64,000 nt of DNA from Eonycteris spelaea (lineage: Eukaryota > Chordata > Mammalia > Chiroptera > Pteropodidae): positions 5,828,001 to 5,892,000 of the forward strand of contig PUFA01000068.1 in NCBI GenBank assembly GCA_003508835.1, in the 5' to 3' direction. The position numbers and the translations under genes are program-made. The notes beneath the pieces were generated by a model. It was not told where the DNA came from. It worked only from the letters and a program-made list of their open reading frames with translations, and searched no databases. Every line of letters starts with the position of its first letter. Within the stretch, counting starts at the first letter, position 1. Below are positions 23,130 through 34,069 of this stretch, piece by piece.

Positions 23130-23235
23130 GTCTGTGTGTGCATGTTCAAGGTCATGTAGCTAAGCAGTGGTCAAGGAGATTCATACTTAGCCTGTATACA
23201 CTCCAAAATCCATGCTCTTCGCCTACATGATATTT
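23130..23235 (-). repeat. MIR SINE fragment
   Basis: 'caaggtcatgtagctaagca' and 'actccaaaatccatgctctt' match the antisense MIR ending. Confidence 0.6.
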
Positions 23236-23239
23236 TTTC

Positions 23240-24145
23240 TTTTGAAGTAACAGTGATGGTGGTTCTTAACCCTTTAGTGTGTTGGAACTTTGATAAACTA
23301 TTAACCTGTGTAAATCTGCCATTGAGAAACAATAATAAAAAAAAACACATGAAAGCCATTTTGCATAAAATTTCAGGGGATTCACAGAGTCCCTGAAGCC
23401 CACCTAGGTTTAGAGCCTGAAGATATGAAAATGCTCACGTATTGCCTGGCAGTTAAGGGGCTTTCCATCAGGATCTGTTGAGTTTGCACTGACTGCATTG
23501 CAGAACACTGCGTTTTCATTCTTACTAATTTTGTAGGCTGCCAAAACTTTATTTTCTGGCTTCTGGTTTTTCCTGCCACTGTTTTCATGGTAGAATCACA
23601 TCTTCACTGTACTTGTCCTCCGTGGGGTGATCTCCCTGCCTTATGGCCACTCTATTAGAAACAAGCCATCCTCCTTGAAGAAAAACAAGAACAGTCTTTT
23701 GAGATAAAATCCCTATAAAGGACATCTGGTATGACATGAAGCTTCATTCTTTTCTGGTCCAGAGAGCCACAGTCACACCATGCTGAGGCATGTGCTGGGA
23801 CCCTCAATTCACACTGTCCCCAACTCCAGGCACTGCTGCCAGTAGCACAGGACCCAATAGGTGGCGTCAGGAGCCCAGAAATGAAATCCTGAGGCACATG
23901 CCTGTGTGTGTTAGGCTCGATCCTGTATTATTTATGAGGGGAAATTAACTTTAAAATCTTCTTAGTTTGCCCCCAGCAATATAAGCAGTAAACATGATTT
24001 TCTCAGTACAAGGTAACAAATAGTCTTTCTAACAAATTGGATGAATTCTGATGTCTGCTTTCTGGTACTTTGGAGTTCTGTGTATTTGGCTTTTTTTTTT
24101 TTTTTTAAATGTAATTCTCTTTACAGTACCTTGTTGTATTGGACT
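23240..24145. other. unassigned sequence
   Basis: No repeat or gene recognised; a T16 run lies at about 24091. Confidence 0.45.
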
Positions 24146-24149
24146 CACT

Positions 24150-24370
24150 GTATGTGGTGGAAAAAACATTCCAATTTGGAGTCAGATAAATTTGCATCTA
24201 AATTCTTTGCCACTTGGAAGTTGTGTGATTCTGGATGAGTTATGTTTCCTGAACCTTATTACTTCATCTGTAAAACAGGTTTATGATACCTATTTTATAG
24301 AGTTGTTGTTTATACTACATAAACATTATGAAGCAGGTGTGCAAGATGAACATTTAATAAATATTAGTTC
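24150..24370 (+). repeat. MIR SINE
   Basis: Near full-length sense MIR: 'ccaatttggagtcagataaa', 'ttgccacttggaagttgtgt', 'cttcatctgtaaaacagg', 'ttttatagagttgttg'. The open frame at 24051-24470 simply runs through it. Confidence 0.85.
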
Positions 24371-24654
24371 AATTCTTTGTTTCAACATGTTGCTAGACTG
24401 CAGAATATCTATGTTTATGGTATCAGTAAGAGAGTTTTCAAGTCAGAACTTGTCTGAAATAAATGTTTAATATTACTAGAGAAAACGAGGATGAATAGAG
24501 AAGTAACTGCTTTCATAAAGCAGTTAATGGCAGATGAGAATGAGAGACAAATACCACATGAGTCATGGTGGTTCTGGACAGTTTTTCCTGTGTCCACAAT
24601 ATCACAAATAAGACCAACAACTGGGGATGACTCCTGTTAGAATAACAGCTAAAT

Positions 24655-24895
24655 TTTGCACCGGGTAGAGCGATTACCTAGAATTGAGTCAAATCTCAGG
24701 TCCAACACTTCCTGATTATATGACCAGGCTGCAGATTGCTCAAAACTCTCTGAACTTCAGTTTCTTAATAGGTAAATGTGGATGTTATTCTGCAAATAGG
24801 ATCGTCTCAAGGGTTAATTGCGTTAGTGTATGACAGCAGCTAGCTCAGTGTTAAGCCCACAGTAAACAGTGTTTATGGCTGTTGACATTGCTATT
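24655..24895 (+). repeat. MIR SINE
   Basis: Near full-length sense MIR: 'aatctcaggtccaacacttc', 'tctctgaacttcagtttctt', 'ctcaagggttaattgcgtta', 'agctcagtgttaagcccaca'. The first of two MIRs nearly head to tail. Confidence 0.85.
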
Positions 24896-24899
24896 GTAT

Positions 24900-25108
24900 T
24901 TTAGGATGTTGCAGTGGTTGGGCCCAAAGAGCTTACAGTAGAAAATCTAGGCTCAGGTTCTTGTTCTGTCACTTAATAGCAATGAGAATTTGGGTAGATC
25001 ACTGACTTAGTTTTCTCCTTGATAAATGCTGATCAGCAGGGTCATAATTCCTGCATCAGCTACCTCGGAGGATTTTTCTGAGTATGGAGTATAGTCTAAC
25101 ACACCTGT
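24900..25108 (+). repeat. MIR SINE
   Basis: Second of the adjacent pair: 'gttgcagtggttgggcccaa', 'gttctgtcacttaatagcaa', 'ttgggtagatcactgactta', 'ctacctcggaggatttttct'. Confidence 0.8.
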
Positions 25109-25109
25109 A

Positions 25110-25780
25110 ATTCAGAAGTGTGGGTGGAAAAGCTGAAAATCTGATTAGAGAAAACAATGCCAAAGGAAGCCTGAAGTGACTGTCTAGAGTAGAGAAACAG
25201 CTGCAGCAGAAGAAGATGGTAATGAGTTAAGAACAACAGGATGGCCTCAGAGAGGGAAAGGACTGAATTACTCCCTGGTTCTTTCACACGGAGAATAAGA
25301 AGGGAGAGCAACATATTCCAAATGTATATGGCTGAGGTCGTTTCACAGACAGTGAGCAAGGAGACCTGTGAGAAGAGGAATCTAGATGGTACCAAAAACT
25401 GAGGCTCTGGGAAAATGACCCAAGAGGCTGCTTCTCTCCTTGGCCCTCTGAATGAAGGGCAGCCACAGATAGAAGCTTAGGCAGAATGGGGAATCTTGGG
25501 GTCTGTGTGATACTATGAACTTAGTTATGATTATTATTTTTTATGATTTCTGAGTTTTAATTATATTTGTCTTGAGTTAAATTTGTAGTTAGAAGAGATT
25601 TACAACTTGTCACATTTCCAGGAGGGGTAGATGTGGCGATACTGACAACAAAGGTCATATGCCGTGCAATTAATATTACTAAGCATTGGCCTGTGAGATA
25701 CCATGCTTTGTAAACCGTGAAGTGGCATACAAATGCTTGTTATGAGCATGGATACAATTGCTGTGTCTTGAGTGGCAGCC
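25110..25780. other. unassigned sequence
   Basis: No repeat or gene recognised; minus-strand open frames at 25096-25466 have no similarity. Confidence 0.45.
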
Positions 25781-25784
25781 CTAT

Positions 25785-25870
25785 AAAGTAGACAGAACAT
25801 AATTATGAAATTAGGTGTCTTTGGGTCTGAATCTTGCCTCAGCCACTTACTGGAGGTGGGTGTAAGTAAT
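25785..25870 (+). repeat. MIR SINE fragment
   Basis: 'tgggtctgaatcttgcctca' followed by 'gccacttactgg' matches the sense MIR centre ('gggttcgaatcccggctctgccacttactagctg'). Confidence 0.7.
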
Positions 25871-25874
25871 AAGG

Positions 25875-26160
25875 GAATTAACTCTAGGTAATGAAGCAGA
25901 GTACAAGCAAGAAGGAGATGAAGGTAATTACAGAGAAAGGCACCAATCTCAGATTTAGGCAGGTGTCAGCAGCAGGGAGATCAAATGGGAAGTAATGAAG
26001 TGGGAATTTAGGAACAGGCCATGTTCAGAGACCTACCAGAGATGTAAGCAGTCAGACTCCAGGATATCTGTTAAATACCAACTCTCAGTTGCCTTCTGAG
26101 ATTTGTGGGCAGGGGTTCAGGCTTTGGTATAACTGAAAAGAGCCAAGGAGGGTCCCAATT
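25875..26160. other. unassigned sequence
   Basis: No repeat or gene recognised. Confidence 0.4.
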
Positions 26161-26164
26161 CCAT

Positions 26165-26290
26165 TTACTTACACAGAAATGTTTATTGTGTATCACCTAC
26201 ATGCCGAGTACTATTTTAGGTTTTGGAGATACAGAAGTGTAATGACAGCAAAGAGCCCAGCTTCTATGCCCGAGAAGAGAGACAAAACTA
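26165..26290 (-). repeat. L2 LINE 3'-end fragment
   Basis: Antisense L2 3' end: 'gaaatgtttattgtgtatca', 'cctacatgccgagtactatt', 'ttaggttttggagatacaga'. Confidence 0.75.
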
Positions 26291-26299
26291 AACAAAACA

Positions 26300-26985
26300 A
26301 AAACAAAAACAAGAAAAAAAGGAACAACACATTCATAACTAAGACAGGTCAGATTGCTGGGAAAGAGACTCTGGGATGGAGATTTGCCTATAGGTAAGGG
26401 AATAGAGGAAGCAGGATTGAATAGAGGGAGAAGTTGCACTGAGACCAGTTGCAATAGAGGCCTTGGCCAATCCTATCAAATCCTCTAGAGTGGGAGTGGT
26501 TCTTTGGAGATGTTTTACATTCTGACTTTTGTACCTTGTATCATTGAGTCATTGATGTGGGCAGGTGGGTAACCAAGGGTGGGGTATAACCTTAGATGAG
26601 GCAGCTTATTTATTGGAGGGCAGTTCCTGTGAAGGGACTCAATTGTGAGCCCTCAGCAGCTAACACACCCAGTGGCTGGGAGGATGAATGTCTCGGACTT
26701 GAAGGGATATCTGGTGGCCCATCAGGCCATCCACTGCAGTTCACCGCTGGTGCCCCTCAGAACCCACTTGTTTTGTGTAATAAGTTAACTAATATTGAAA
26801 CAGCTGGTAGTCTTTTTTTCTGCAGATAATCGTCCAAGATATCTATAGCTTCTTCCCTGCAGAAAATTCATTGTATCCTGTACTTAACAACGAACTCTCC
26901 TTATCATCCTCTGCTTTCAATAACTGGCTTGCTTGTGGGTTTTTCTTTTCAGGTTCTGGGCAATTCAAAGGGCTGCTTTTTATTG
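26300..26985. other. unassigned sequence
   Basis: An A-rich (CAAAAA)n patch lies at 26283-26325. Otherwise nothing recognised; the frame at 26596-26829 has no similarity. Confidence 0.45.
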
Positions 26986-26989
26986 TAGT

Positions 26990-27100
26990 TTATTTTTTTC
27001 CCTGAATCTTTTGTGTCTAGCAGAGAATGGCATGTGTCCCATGTGTCCAGCATACACTTGGCACTCAAAGAGTTTTCAGTCATTGAAAGAAATGACTATA
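26990..27100 (+). repeat. L2 LINE 3'-end fragment
   Basis: Weak sense L2 3' end: 'ttttgtgtctagcagagaat' then 'cacttggcactcaaagag' and 'gaaagaaatg'. Confidence 0.45.
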
Positions 27101-27639
27101 GGAAATGAATGAGTCATTTTTGCAGATACCTTGGTTGTACACCTAAATGTTCAACCAAAATTACTGAAAGCAGTAAGACAGGAGATATAGAATATATAAC
27201 AAATCTGTAATAATCAATTTCATGTTTACTTATATTGTAGTAGTATAAAGCTAGGAAATTATTGAAAAAAACTTGACATAAACTAGTCAATACCCTTACC
27301 TCTCACATTCCCTGTTACTTCTATGTTTGTACTTTATATATATATTTTTAAAGTGCAAATGGCTTAAAACAATAGGAACAAATTATGTAGCCTCAATGGG
27401 AAAGGCAAAAGAAGAATTAAAGGAGAACTCTGCCCTGTTCTAGGCAGGTAATGCTAATTCATAAAGATGGTAATATCCCCTAGTTCATACTCATATCTAG
27501 TGCAATATTAGAACTTTTGCAGGATATTTCACAGACCTTGAAAATTTTGAAATGTAGATTCTTATGTAAGAATGAGCAAGAATTCCAAAATATTTTTTAA
27601 AGACAATAATGATGTCATTACTATATATGATTTTAAACA

Positions 27640-28060
27640 TTTTGAAAAATTAAAATTTTAAAACTATGTGATATGGAGTTGAAAATTTGATAAATTCAGA
27701 AATAGATTTAAATTACTTTAGTAGATTTATATTTGTTAAACAGACACTGGATACATCTAGTGTCTCAAGATTTAACATAAGGATTATGATAGAAATATTG
27801 GGCAGTCAAATACAAGTTCAAAATAAATTAACTTGAATTCCTACCTTATACTAAAGATAATTTTTGGAGGGGTCAAAGCATTACATATTTCTTTTAGAAC
27901 TTGAAATATCTAGAGGAAGGTGGAATAGTGTATTTATGTCCCTTTTGAATGAAAGATATATTTTTGCAAGTCAAAATATATTAGAAGAAATAGTGAAAAT
28001 AAACTAAAAGCTAGAAAACTGGATATATGACAATCATAACTGATAAAAACTGATTATATA
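27640..28060 (+). mobile_element. old L1 LINE fragment (ORF2 3' part)
   Basis: 'tgaattcctaccttatacta' and 'taaaagctagaaaactggat' with intervening text follow the order of sense L1 ORF2 sequence near its 3' end ('cctcacaccatatac...aaagacataaa...tgataaatt'). Highly diverged. Confidence 0.4.
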
Positions 28061-28172
28061 GCAGCAACTAATTTTTACCTAATACTTGACAGCTTACAAA
28101 GTGTTCATGTACTTTAGATCTTCTAAAACCTTCCTACTCAAAGTGTGACCCTCAGACCAGGTCTTTTAACTA

Positions 28173-28184
28173 CAGATTCCTTTT
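28173..28184. repeat. target-site duplication, left copy
   Basis: CAGATTCCTTTT, identical to 28450-28461. On the minus strand it begins AAAAGG, fitting the TT/AAAA cleavage preference of the L1 endonuclease. Confidence 0.85.
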
Positions 28185-28449
28185 TTCCTCCTTAATTCCT
28201 CCCCATCCCCACGTCCACCCCTGACCTATGGATGTTGCCGTTTCCCCTTAAGAACTGTATCTCTGAAGGTGGCGTGTCTCTCCTCTCATACGGTTTGTGG
28301 TGAGCACCCAGGGCCTGGTGCCCCCAGGGCCTGGTATCCCTGGCGCACCCAGGGCCTGGTTATGGTCCGTGGCTCCACCTGGGGCGCGAATCCAGGACCT
28401 TCTGTGTGTAAAGCAGACGTGCTAACCACTACACTATGGAGCCACCCCC
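28185..28449 (-). mobile_element. tRNA-Val-derived SINE with perfect target-site duplication
   Basis: Reading the minus strand from 28449: a short G-rich leader (GGGGGT), a 74-base tRNA-Val-like head (28443-28370), a body with three CCAGGGCCTGG motifs on the plus strand (28308-28318, 28324-28334, 28349-28359), a purine-rich 3' part, and an A/G-rich end. A perfect 12-bp duplication (CAGATTCCTTTT) flanks it. The head keeps a Pol III A box and a recognisable B box. The clean duplication marks it as younger than the MIR and L2 copies around it. Fruit-bat MEG-T2 is a tRNA-derived family that it could belong to, but I cannot verify that. Confidence 0.85.
28370..28443 (-). pseudogene. tRNA-Val(TAC)-like head of the SINE
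   Basis: The acceptor stem GGCTCCA pairs perfectly with TGGAGCC. The D-arm reads GTGTAGTGGTTAGCAC, and the anticodon loop TTTACAC gives anticodon TAC (Val). The sequence is close to mammalian tRNA-Val-TAC. Departures from a working tRNA are a C-A mismatch closing the anticodon loop (31-39), an A-C mismatch at the end of the T stem (53-61), and one extra G before the 3' acceptor strand. With these defects and its place at the head of a retroposed unit it is a SINE promoter, not a tRNA gene. Confidence 0.9.
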
Positions 28450-28461
28450 CAGATTCCTTTT
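28450..28461. repeat. target-site duplication, right copy
   Basis: CAGATTCCTTTT, identical to 28173-28184; it abuts the 5' end of the tRNA-derived SINE. Confidence 0.85.
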
Positions 28462-28619
28462 CATTCATTTTTTATTTATCAATTGACAATATTGATTGAT
28501 AACTATGCATGGACACTGGCCAAGGCTGGGGATACATAGTGCCTGGAGCCTGATGTTCATCGGCTCTTTCCTCAGAAGCATTGCAGCAAAATGAAGGTGC
28601 TTCTGAAATCTTAATTAAT

Positions 28620-28680
28620 TATCTATTCATTCACTACTTTTTATGTGCCAAGTACTTTTCTTGGTTCTGGGAATGGTACC
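28620..28680 (-). repeat. L2-type 3'-end fragment
   Basis: 'attcattcactactttttat' followed by 'gtgccaagtacttttcttgg' is the antisense L2 3' end. It lies beside a sense L2 copy, so the two are independent insertions or a rearranged pair. Confidence 0.7.
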
Positions 28681-28689
28681 TTTGTCTAT

Positions 28690-29090
28690 CTAAAGAACCA
28701 CTTCTTCTTTGCATATGGAGTACCCTATGCCTAGAATGCCTTTCCTCTTCCTATCTGCCTTAAAAATGCTATTCATCCTTTTGAGCTCAGTTCACCTCCT
28801 CTGCAAAGGCTCTCTTGTCCTCCCCAGGGAGGGTGAAATGCATCATTCTTTGAAATCCTATAGCACCTTACAGCTTATTCTGTATAGCATTTACCATATT
28901 GCCTTGTTTATTTACATCTCTTCTTCACCATTCCTGTCCCCTACCTACCACCAGCCATAAACTGTGAATGCCAGTGTCAGGAACTTTGCTCCTTTACTTC
29001 TTCATTTTTGTGTTTTCAGCCTTGGCAGAGTCCATTAAAAACTTAATACTAAATACATGTTTGCTGAAATAATGGGCAAATAAAATGCTA
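28690..29090 (+). repeat. L2 LINE 3' region
   Basis: Sense L2 in order: 'ctatgcctagaatgcctttc', 'ttgagctcagttcacctcct', 'ctgcaaaggctctcttgtcc', and a 3' part with 'atactaaatacatgtttgct'. Confidence 0.85.
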
Positions 29091-29216
29091 TAAAAACATA
29101 AAATTCCAGAATCCAGTAGGCATAAAGTCAGAGCCTTAACCCCAGGTATCCTGTCTTAGCATTTTAGTAAATTTGCCAAATACGCATTTACCAATCTGAT
29201 TTTTTCCTATGTTTTT

Positions 29217-29218
<2 letters not shown>

Positions 29219-29268
<50 letters not shown>
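29219..29268 (+). repeat. (GT)n microsatellite
   Basis: About 25 uninterrupted GT units. The histidine/threonine run in the minus-strand frame at 29136-29330 is an artefact of it. Confidence 0.98.
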
Positions 29269-29269
<1 letters not shown>

Positions 29270-29271
<2 letters not shown>

Positions 29272-30060
29272 GACTTAGTGTGGACAGGAAAACTATGAGA
29301 GTCCTGTTGGCCTGGCTCCAGGTAAGACAAATAAGCAGGAAGACTCTCTACCAGATGGAGGGTGGTCCCTTTGACAAGGGAAGGGAGAGCTTTATAAATC
29401 AGGTGTTAGGGATCTGGCTCTTGAAGGAGAGAGACTTAGGAAAGAATTAGAAATGAAAATAGCACTGATTTTTTAAACCATTCAGATTATATCTAAGAAC
29501 ATTTCCAGAATTGTATAATTCTATCTATACCTATCAGCTTGATAAATCAGGTCTACTTTTGAGCAAACATCACTGTATTTCTATGACCTATGGGGCTACT
29601 GGTTCCAATGGTGCATAACCTATTAAAGGGACAGAAAATGCCCAGAGAAACAGCAAAAATGTTGAAATGCTCATGGCTCGCTTCTTTGGGGAGGAAGAGA
29701 AATGGACCCTGGCTAGATGATGGGGAAGTGAAAACCCATAAAAAGGGAATAGGAAGCCAATTATGCTGCTTCTGTCACTGAGCCCTGCTGTGCTGATTTG
29801 GCTCAAAAATTAACTCTCTAGAACCAGTGTGGATGTAAATATTTGAACTAAATGCTGTTTTTATGTTTTAGCTCAAGAGTGTTCAAACCTGCTTTATTTA
29901 AACGTAAAAGATTATTTCAGCTTTTTCTTGTTTGCTCATGATCATTAAAAACAAACATACTGCATTAGAATGGCTTTGTCAGGACAATGGAATTTCTTTT
30001 ACTGAAATTCCTAAGCTTCTTGATTGGTCAGTACCTCATTGATGTGAGCCTTGTATGGAT
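29270..30060. other. unassigned sequence
   Basis: No repeat or gene recognised. Confidence 0.45.
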
Positions 30061-30064
30061 GAGC

Positions 30065-30245
30065 AGCCAGGGAAGGACTCGGATCTGTACACAGAAGACT
30101 GGGTTCAATATCAACTTCCTGAGAGTATGACCTTTCGTATGTTGTAAATTCTCTGAGTCTCGGATTCCTCATCCTTATGACAGGAGAATCATAATTTTCA
30201 ACCTCAGTCTTGCAACATGGTTTAAATGAAGGAACTATGTTCATA
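30065..30245 (+). repeat. MIR SINE
   Basis: Sense MIR: 'actgggttcaatatcaactt', 'cctgagagtatgacctttcg', 'ctctgagtctcggattcctc', 'atccttatgacaggag'. Confidence 0.75.
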
Positions 30246-30604
30246 AATGGTAATTCAAGATGTTCATCCCAAACCTCCTGCTTGGGACTATGAATGCCAC
30301 AAGGAAGACGAGGTCAAGTAAATGCTTAGTAGTGGTAATGTTTTTACTTATTAGCTGGAGCTTGATTTCAAGTCCAATACACACATTTCTCCTGGTGAAC
30401 TGAGCTGGCCCACACAGAACCATGAGGAATACTTTCATTTTAGCTGAGGCAGATCATAGTTCTTTTCAAGGGTCATCTAGTCTTTTTGCCTCTCAACCCA
30501 TAGATTGACCTTGTTTATTTAGATTTTGTATAGATTTAAGAAAAAGGACACCAAGAAAAGAAGGGGAAGTGAGGGTCTCTCCTAAAGTTTGGCATAAAGC
30601 CATT

Positions 30605-30885
30605 GTAGTAATAAATTAATATCGTGAGCACCCAGTCTGTGTGAGGCTTTGCATGAAGCATAATTTCATTTAATCTTAACAGCAATTCAGTACGGTAGTT
30701 ATTATCATGTTCACTTTATAACTAAATAACTGAGGAATGAGATTTGGAGAGGCAAGATGACAAGGCTTACTAGCTGTCTTTTCAGAGTCTTTCATCTAGC
30801 AGGTGACAGAGCCCAGATTTGAACCCAGTCACTGAAATCTAGAGTCCATGTGTGTAACCAGTCTATCCACTACCGGAGGCTGTAC
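30605..30885 (-). repeat. MIR SINE, full length
   Basis: Antisense, essentially complete: 'gagcacccagtctgtgtgag', 'atttcatttaatcttaacag', 'aactgaggaatgagatttgg', 'gatttgaacccagtcactga'. One of the best-preserved MIR copies here. Confidence 0.9.
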
Positions 30886-30889
30886 AGAA

Positions 30890-31870
30890 AGGGTCCCCTG
30901 TGTCATCAGCTTTGTGTTTCCATATATTAGCCCTGGGAAAAACACCTCCAACCTTTTTAGGATCAAAGAATGATATAAAAATGCACAGCATCATCCCTCA
31001 GAACTCTTAAAGCCTGTAAAGCTATATTATTAAAATGACAGGGAAACTTTGTTATGCAGTAGATGAAAACATCACCATGAGAGCACTGGAGCAGAGAGAA
31101 GCCTAATCCCTCTTGTTGCCACTGTGATGACAGGTATTATATTCCAGGTGCATGAGAGATAACACGGTTGCCTCACCATGTAATTATCAGTGTTTCCTTG
31201 GTGTTATCATAAGCAGTAATTACCATTATCTAACATTTGGCATTTGGTAGCAACATGGTAAATAGTCTGTCACTTTGGCTTTATAATTTTAGGGTAGATG
31301 TTAATGGTATTATGTGATGAATCCTGTACTACCAATTGTTCCTTCTCCTGTGAGGCTCCCCAAGGGGGCTTTATACACAGGGGACACTAGCAGATTGGGA
31401 AGCAAAGTACCACTTTGTCATTAGCTGTACAAGTACCTGATTCTCTGCTATAAAACTCTAGTAAAGGTTAGGTAGGACTTCTGGCTTAGGTCTGAGCTCT
31501 GAGCGAGGCTCTTACCACCCTTCCTGCTGGCTGCATGAGCATGTGAATAGTGCAGATTTTGGCTAAACTTTCCCAACCTGCTGAATGTGTGGAGAAGGTG
31601 AGAAAACCAGAAGTCTCTGAGAGGTCAGACCTGGCCTGTGTTGTTTCATCACATAGATGCAGAAAGCAGCCCAGTGCCAGTTTGCTATGATATTAACATA
31701 CAGGGGCCCTCGATAATTTCTGAGACTTTGGAGAACTACATTACCTACTTTGCCCATGGAAAGGAAAGGACAGGGATATGGCTGGGGAGGGGAAGCCTCC
31801 ACAGCTGGTAGAGGAACACTGCCAATGTACTGATTTAACTATTCATCATTTCTTCTGAGAAAATACGGCA
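30890..31870. other. unassigned sequence
   Basis: No repeat or gene recognised. The minus-strand frame at 31563-31802 has no similarity. The part at 31110-31330 looks unique and moderately complex. Confidence 0.45.
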
Positions 31871-31879
31871 GTGTGCACT

Positions 31880-31960
31880 TCCCTCTGTTGCTTAATAGCC
31901 CCTTAGCCTTGGTCGAGTCACTTTTTTTTCTAAATTTCTGAATACCAGCTACAGTTGCTT
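31880..31960 (+). repeat. MIR SINE core fragment
   Basis: 'agccccttagccttggtcga' followed by 'gtcacttttttttc' is a small sense MIR core. Confidence 0.45.
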
Positions 31961-32374
31961 CTGCCCTAGATGTGAACGCTGCTAGATGCAGCATTGTATA
32001 TTCTTTATGCTACTCAAAACTTCCATTGTCTGGTAAACTACTACTTAGGTATTTTCAATTCCTTTTTACTTTGTTGACACATAAGTAGTTGTCTTCTTGA
32101 GGTCCTTTTTTCCCCCCACAAAGAAGCAAAGTTGGCATCACTTCACACAACTTATTTATCAACACGGTGAGTGATGATGGCCGTTCTCTCCTTGAGATGG
32201 GATATTGTGAGTGAAGCAAGGTTGTCTCACCTACACGACTCTCAGAACCTGTGATTAAATTCATGCCTCAGCAGCATTAAACATAATTATGATATTGGGC
32301 TTCATTGTGCAAAGTTGAAATTGAGAATTTTCAATCTATACATCATGTTAAATCATGCCGTATCATTCTAAATT

Positions 32375-32655
32375 ACATGGATAGTGGTTTAAGAGCTTGT
32401 GTTTTAGAATGAATCAGACCTGGGTTTGAATCCCTGCCCCTGCCATTTAGCAACTGTGTGAACTTGGTTAAGTTTTTAAAACTCTTCTAACCTTAGATTT
32501 CTCTTTTGTGAAATGGAAATAGAAATAGGATCTACTACTTAGCATTATTATAAGAATTAATTAAATAATGTATTAGGTGTTATTTATAAAAATGTTAAAC
32601 ACGTAGAGCTTTCTGGTACCTAATTAGCATTTAATAAAGGTTTTCTGTTATTATG
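32375..32655 (+). repeat. MIR SINE, full length
   Basis: Sense: 'tagtggtttaagagcttgtg', 'gacctgggtttgaatccctg', 'ccatttagcaactgtgtgaa', 'tttgtgaaatggaaat', and the 3' tail to 'tctgttattatg'. Spacing is near consensus. Confidence 0.93.
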
Positions 32656-32659
32656 ATCT

Positions 32660-33200
32660 CTTACACTCATTTAATTTTCTGGGTGTCAACAGTAGAATGT
32701 GAGCGGTCCATGCCTGGTGCAGGCAATAAAGTCATGCATTGTAAGAATATACAAACAATAATAAAGCTGACTAAAATTTGTTTGCCTTTTATTAACACTA
32801 TGAGCCAGAAATTCAATGAGTGATAACATACTCCCCTACTTAAGGCAGCCCACTTCTGTCCATATTTCTTCCTTAGCACCTACTGGGAATGGATGCCTTC
32901 ATGGTTTGGTTAATCTCCAGATTCTCAAGCTTTAGGCATAAGGCAATCTTTCTCTTCTTTGTCATTGATCTGGAGAGATGGCTACCTTACAGTGATGCAA
33001 CTCTGCCATCTTGTTTTTCTTTTCTTTTTCCAACAGTGCTTGGTGTAGGCATTTATACAACTTACATCAAAAACAGCAGCTACTTCTTCAGTTTCTCAAT
33101 GACCAAAAATTTTTCTTTTGGTTTTTAGTTCTATAACTACTTTAGTCATAGGACTCTCATTCTTCTCTTTTATTAGAAGAGATGTTAGTTCTATTATAAA
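32660..33200. other. unassigned sequence
   Basis: No repeat or gene recognised. Confidence 0.4.
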
Positions 33201-33204
33201 AAAA

Positions 33205-33665
33205 TATTTCAAATCTGTTCCCTACTTACCATTTTTACTGACTGATACTAAACACATTCTTCTGGAGTATTGTATTAACCTCCTAACTTGTCTCCCTCCT
33301 TACGAGTAGAAGATAGAAGTTAAATTTAAAATGTAAGTTGATTTATATCACTCTTTTTCTCAACACCCCTCCAGTGCATTTCCATCTCATTTAGATTAAA
33401 GTGCAGACTCTTTCCTATGGCTTATAAGGCCCTGTATGATTTGGCTCTTGACAGATCATTTCTGACCTCTACCTCTTTCTCTCCTTGCTCATTTTATTTC
33501 AAGCACCCAAACTTTCTTGAGCATGTTATGCTTGCTTCTTGCTTGTTTTCCCTTGGAATGCTCCATACCTAGATCTTCACATGGCTCACTTCCTTACTTT
33601 ACTGATGTCTCTCATCACATTTATCTTGCTCAGAAAGGACTTTGTTGACCCTTCTATCTTGAGTG
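33205..33665 (+). repeat. L2 LINE 3' region
   Basis: Sense L2 in order: 'attaacctcctaacttgtct', 'gtgcagactctttcctatgg', 'cttataaggccctgtatgat', 'cccttggaatgctccatacc', 'tagatcttcacatggctcac'. Confidence 0.92.
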
Positions 33666-34069
33666 GCAGCCTATCTATAGAAAATGCTGTTGAACCCCAC
33701 CCATAGCTTCCCAGCCTGCTTCAGAAGTCTTCTGCAGCTTCGATGGACAATTTCCTATACATGCAGACCTCAAACATTTGTGTCTTTGCAGGAAGATTTT
33801 CTCATTTCACAAGAGTTTGCTTGTTTTGTAGGTAGGATGGGCTGGAAAGACTAGAGTTACTCTGAAGGAGGAAACTTCAACCAGTTAGGGGCAGGATTTA
33901 GTGGATATACAACCCACCTTTCTCTGCTCTTGGTAGAAAAATTCCAAGATATGTGCTGTACTATCTTATGAGGGTCTACAATGGATTTATTCCCAGTAGC
34001 CCACAAAGCAGCCTACTCATCCAGGCATATTTTTTTTAGAGGGGCAGTTTGGGTCTCCCCCACCCCAGC

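Noticed and set aside
24051..24470. A 139-codon plus-strand protein
   Set aside because: Runs through a MIR; hydrophobic composition comes from a T-rich run.
28370..28443. A functional tRNA-Val gene
   Set aside because: Mismatches close the anticodon and T stems, an extra G precedes the 3' acceptor strand, no Pol III terminator follows directly, and the whole lies inside a retroposed unit.
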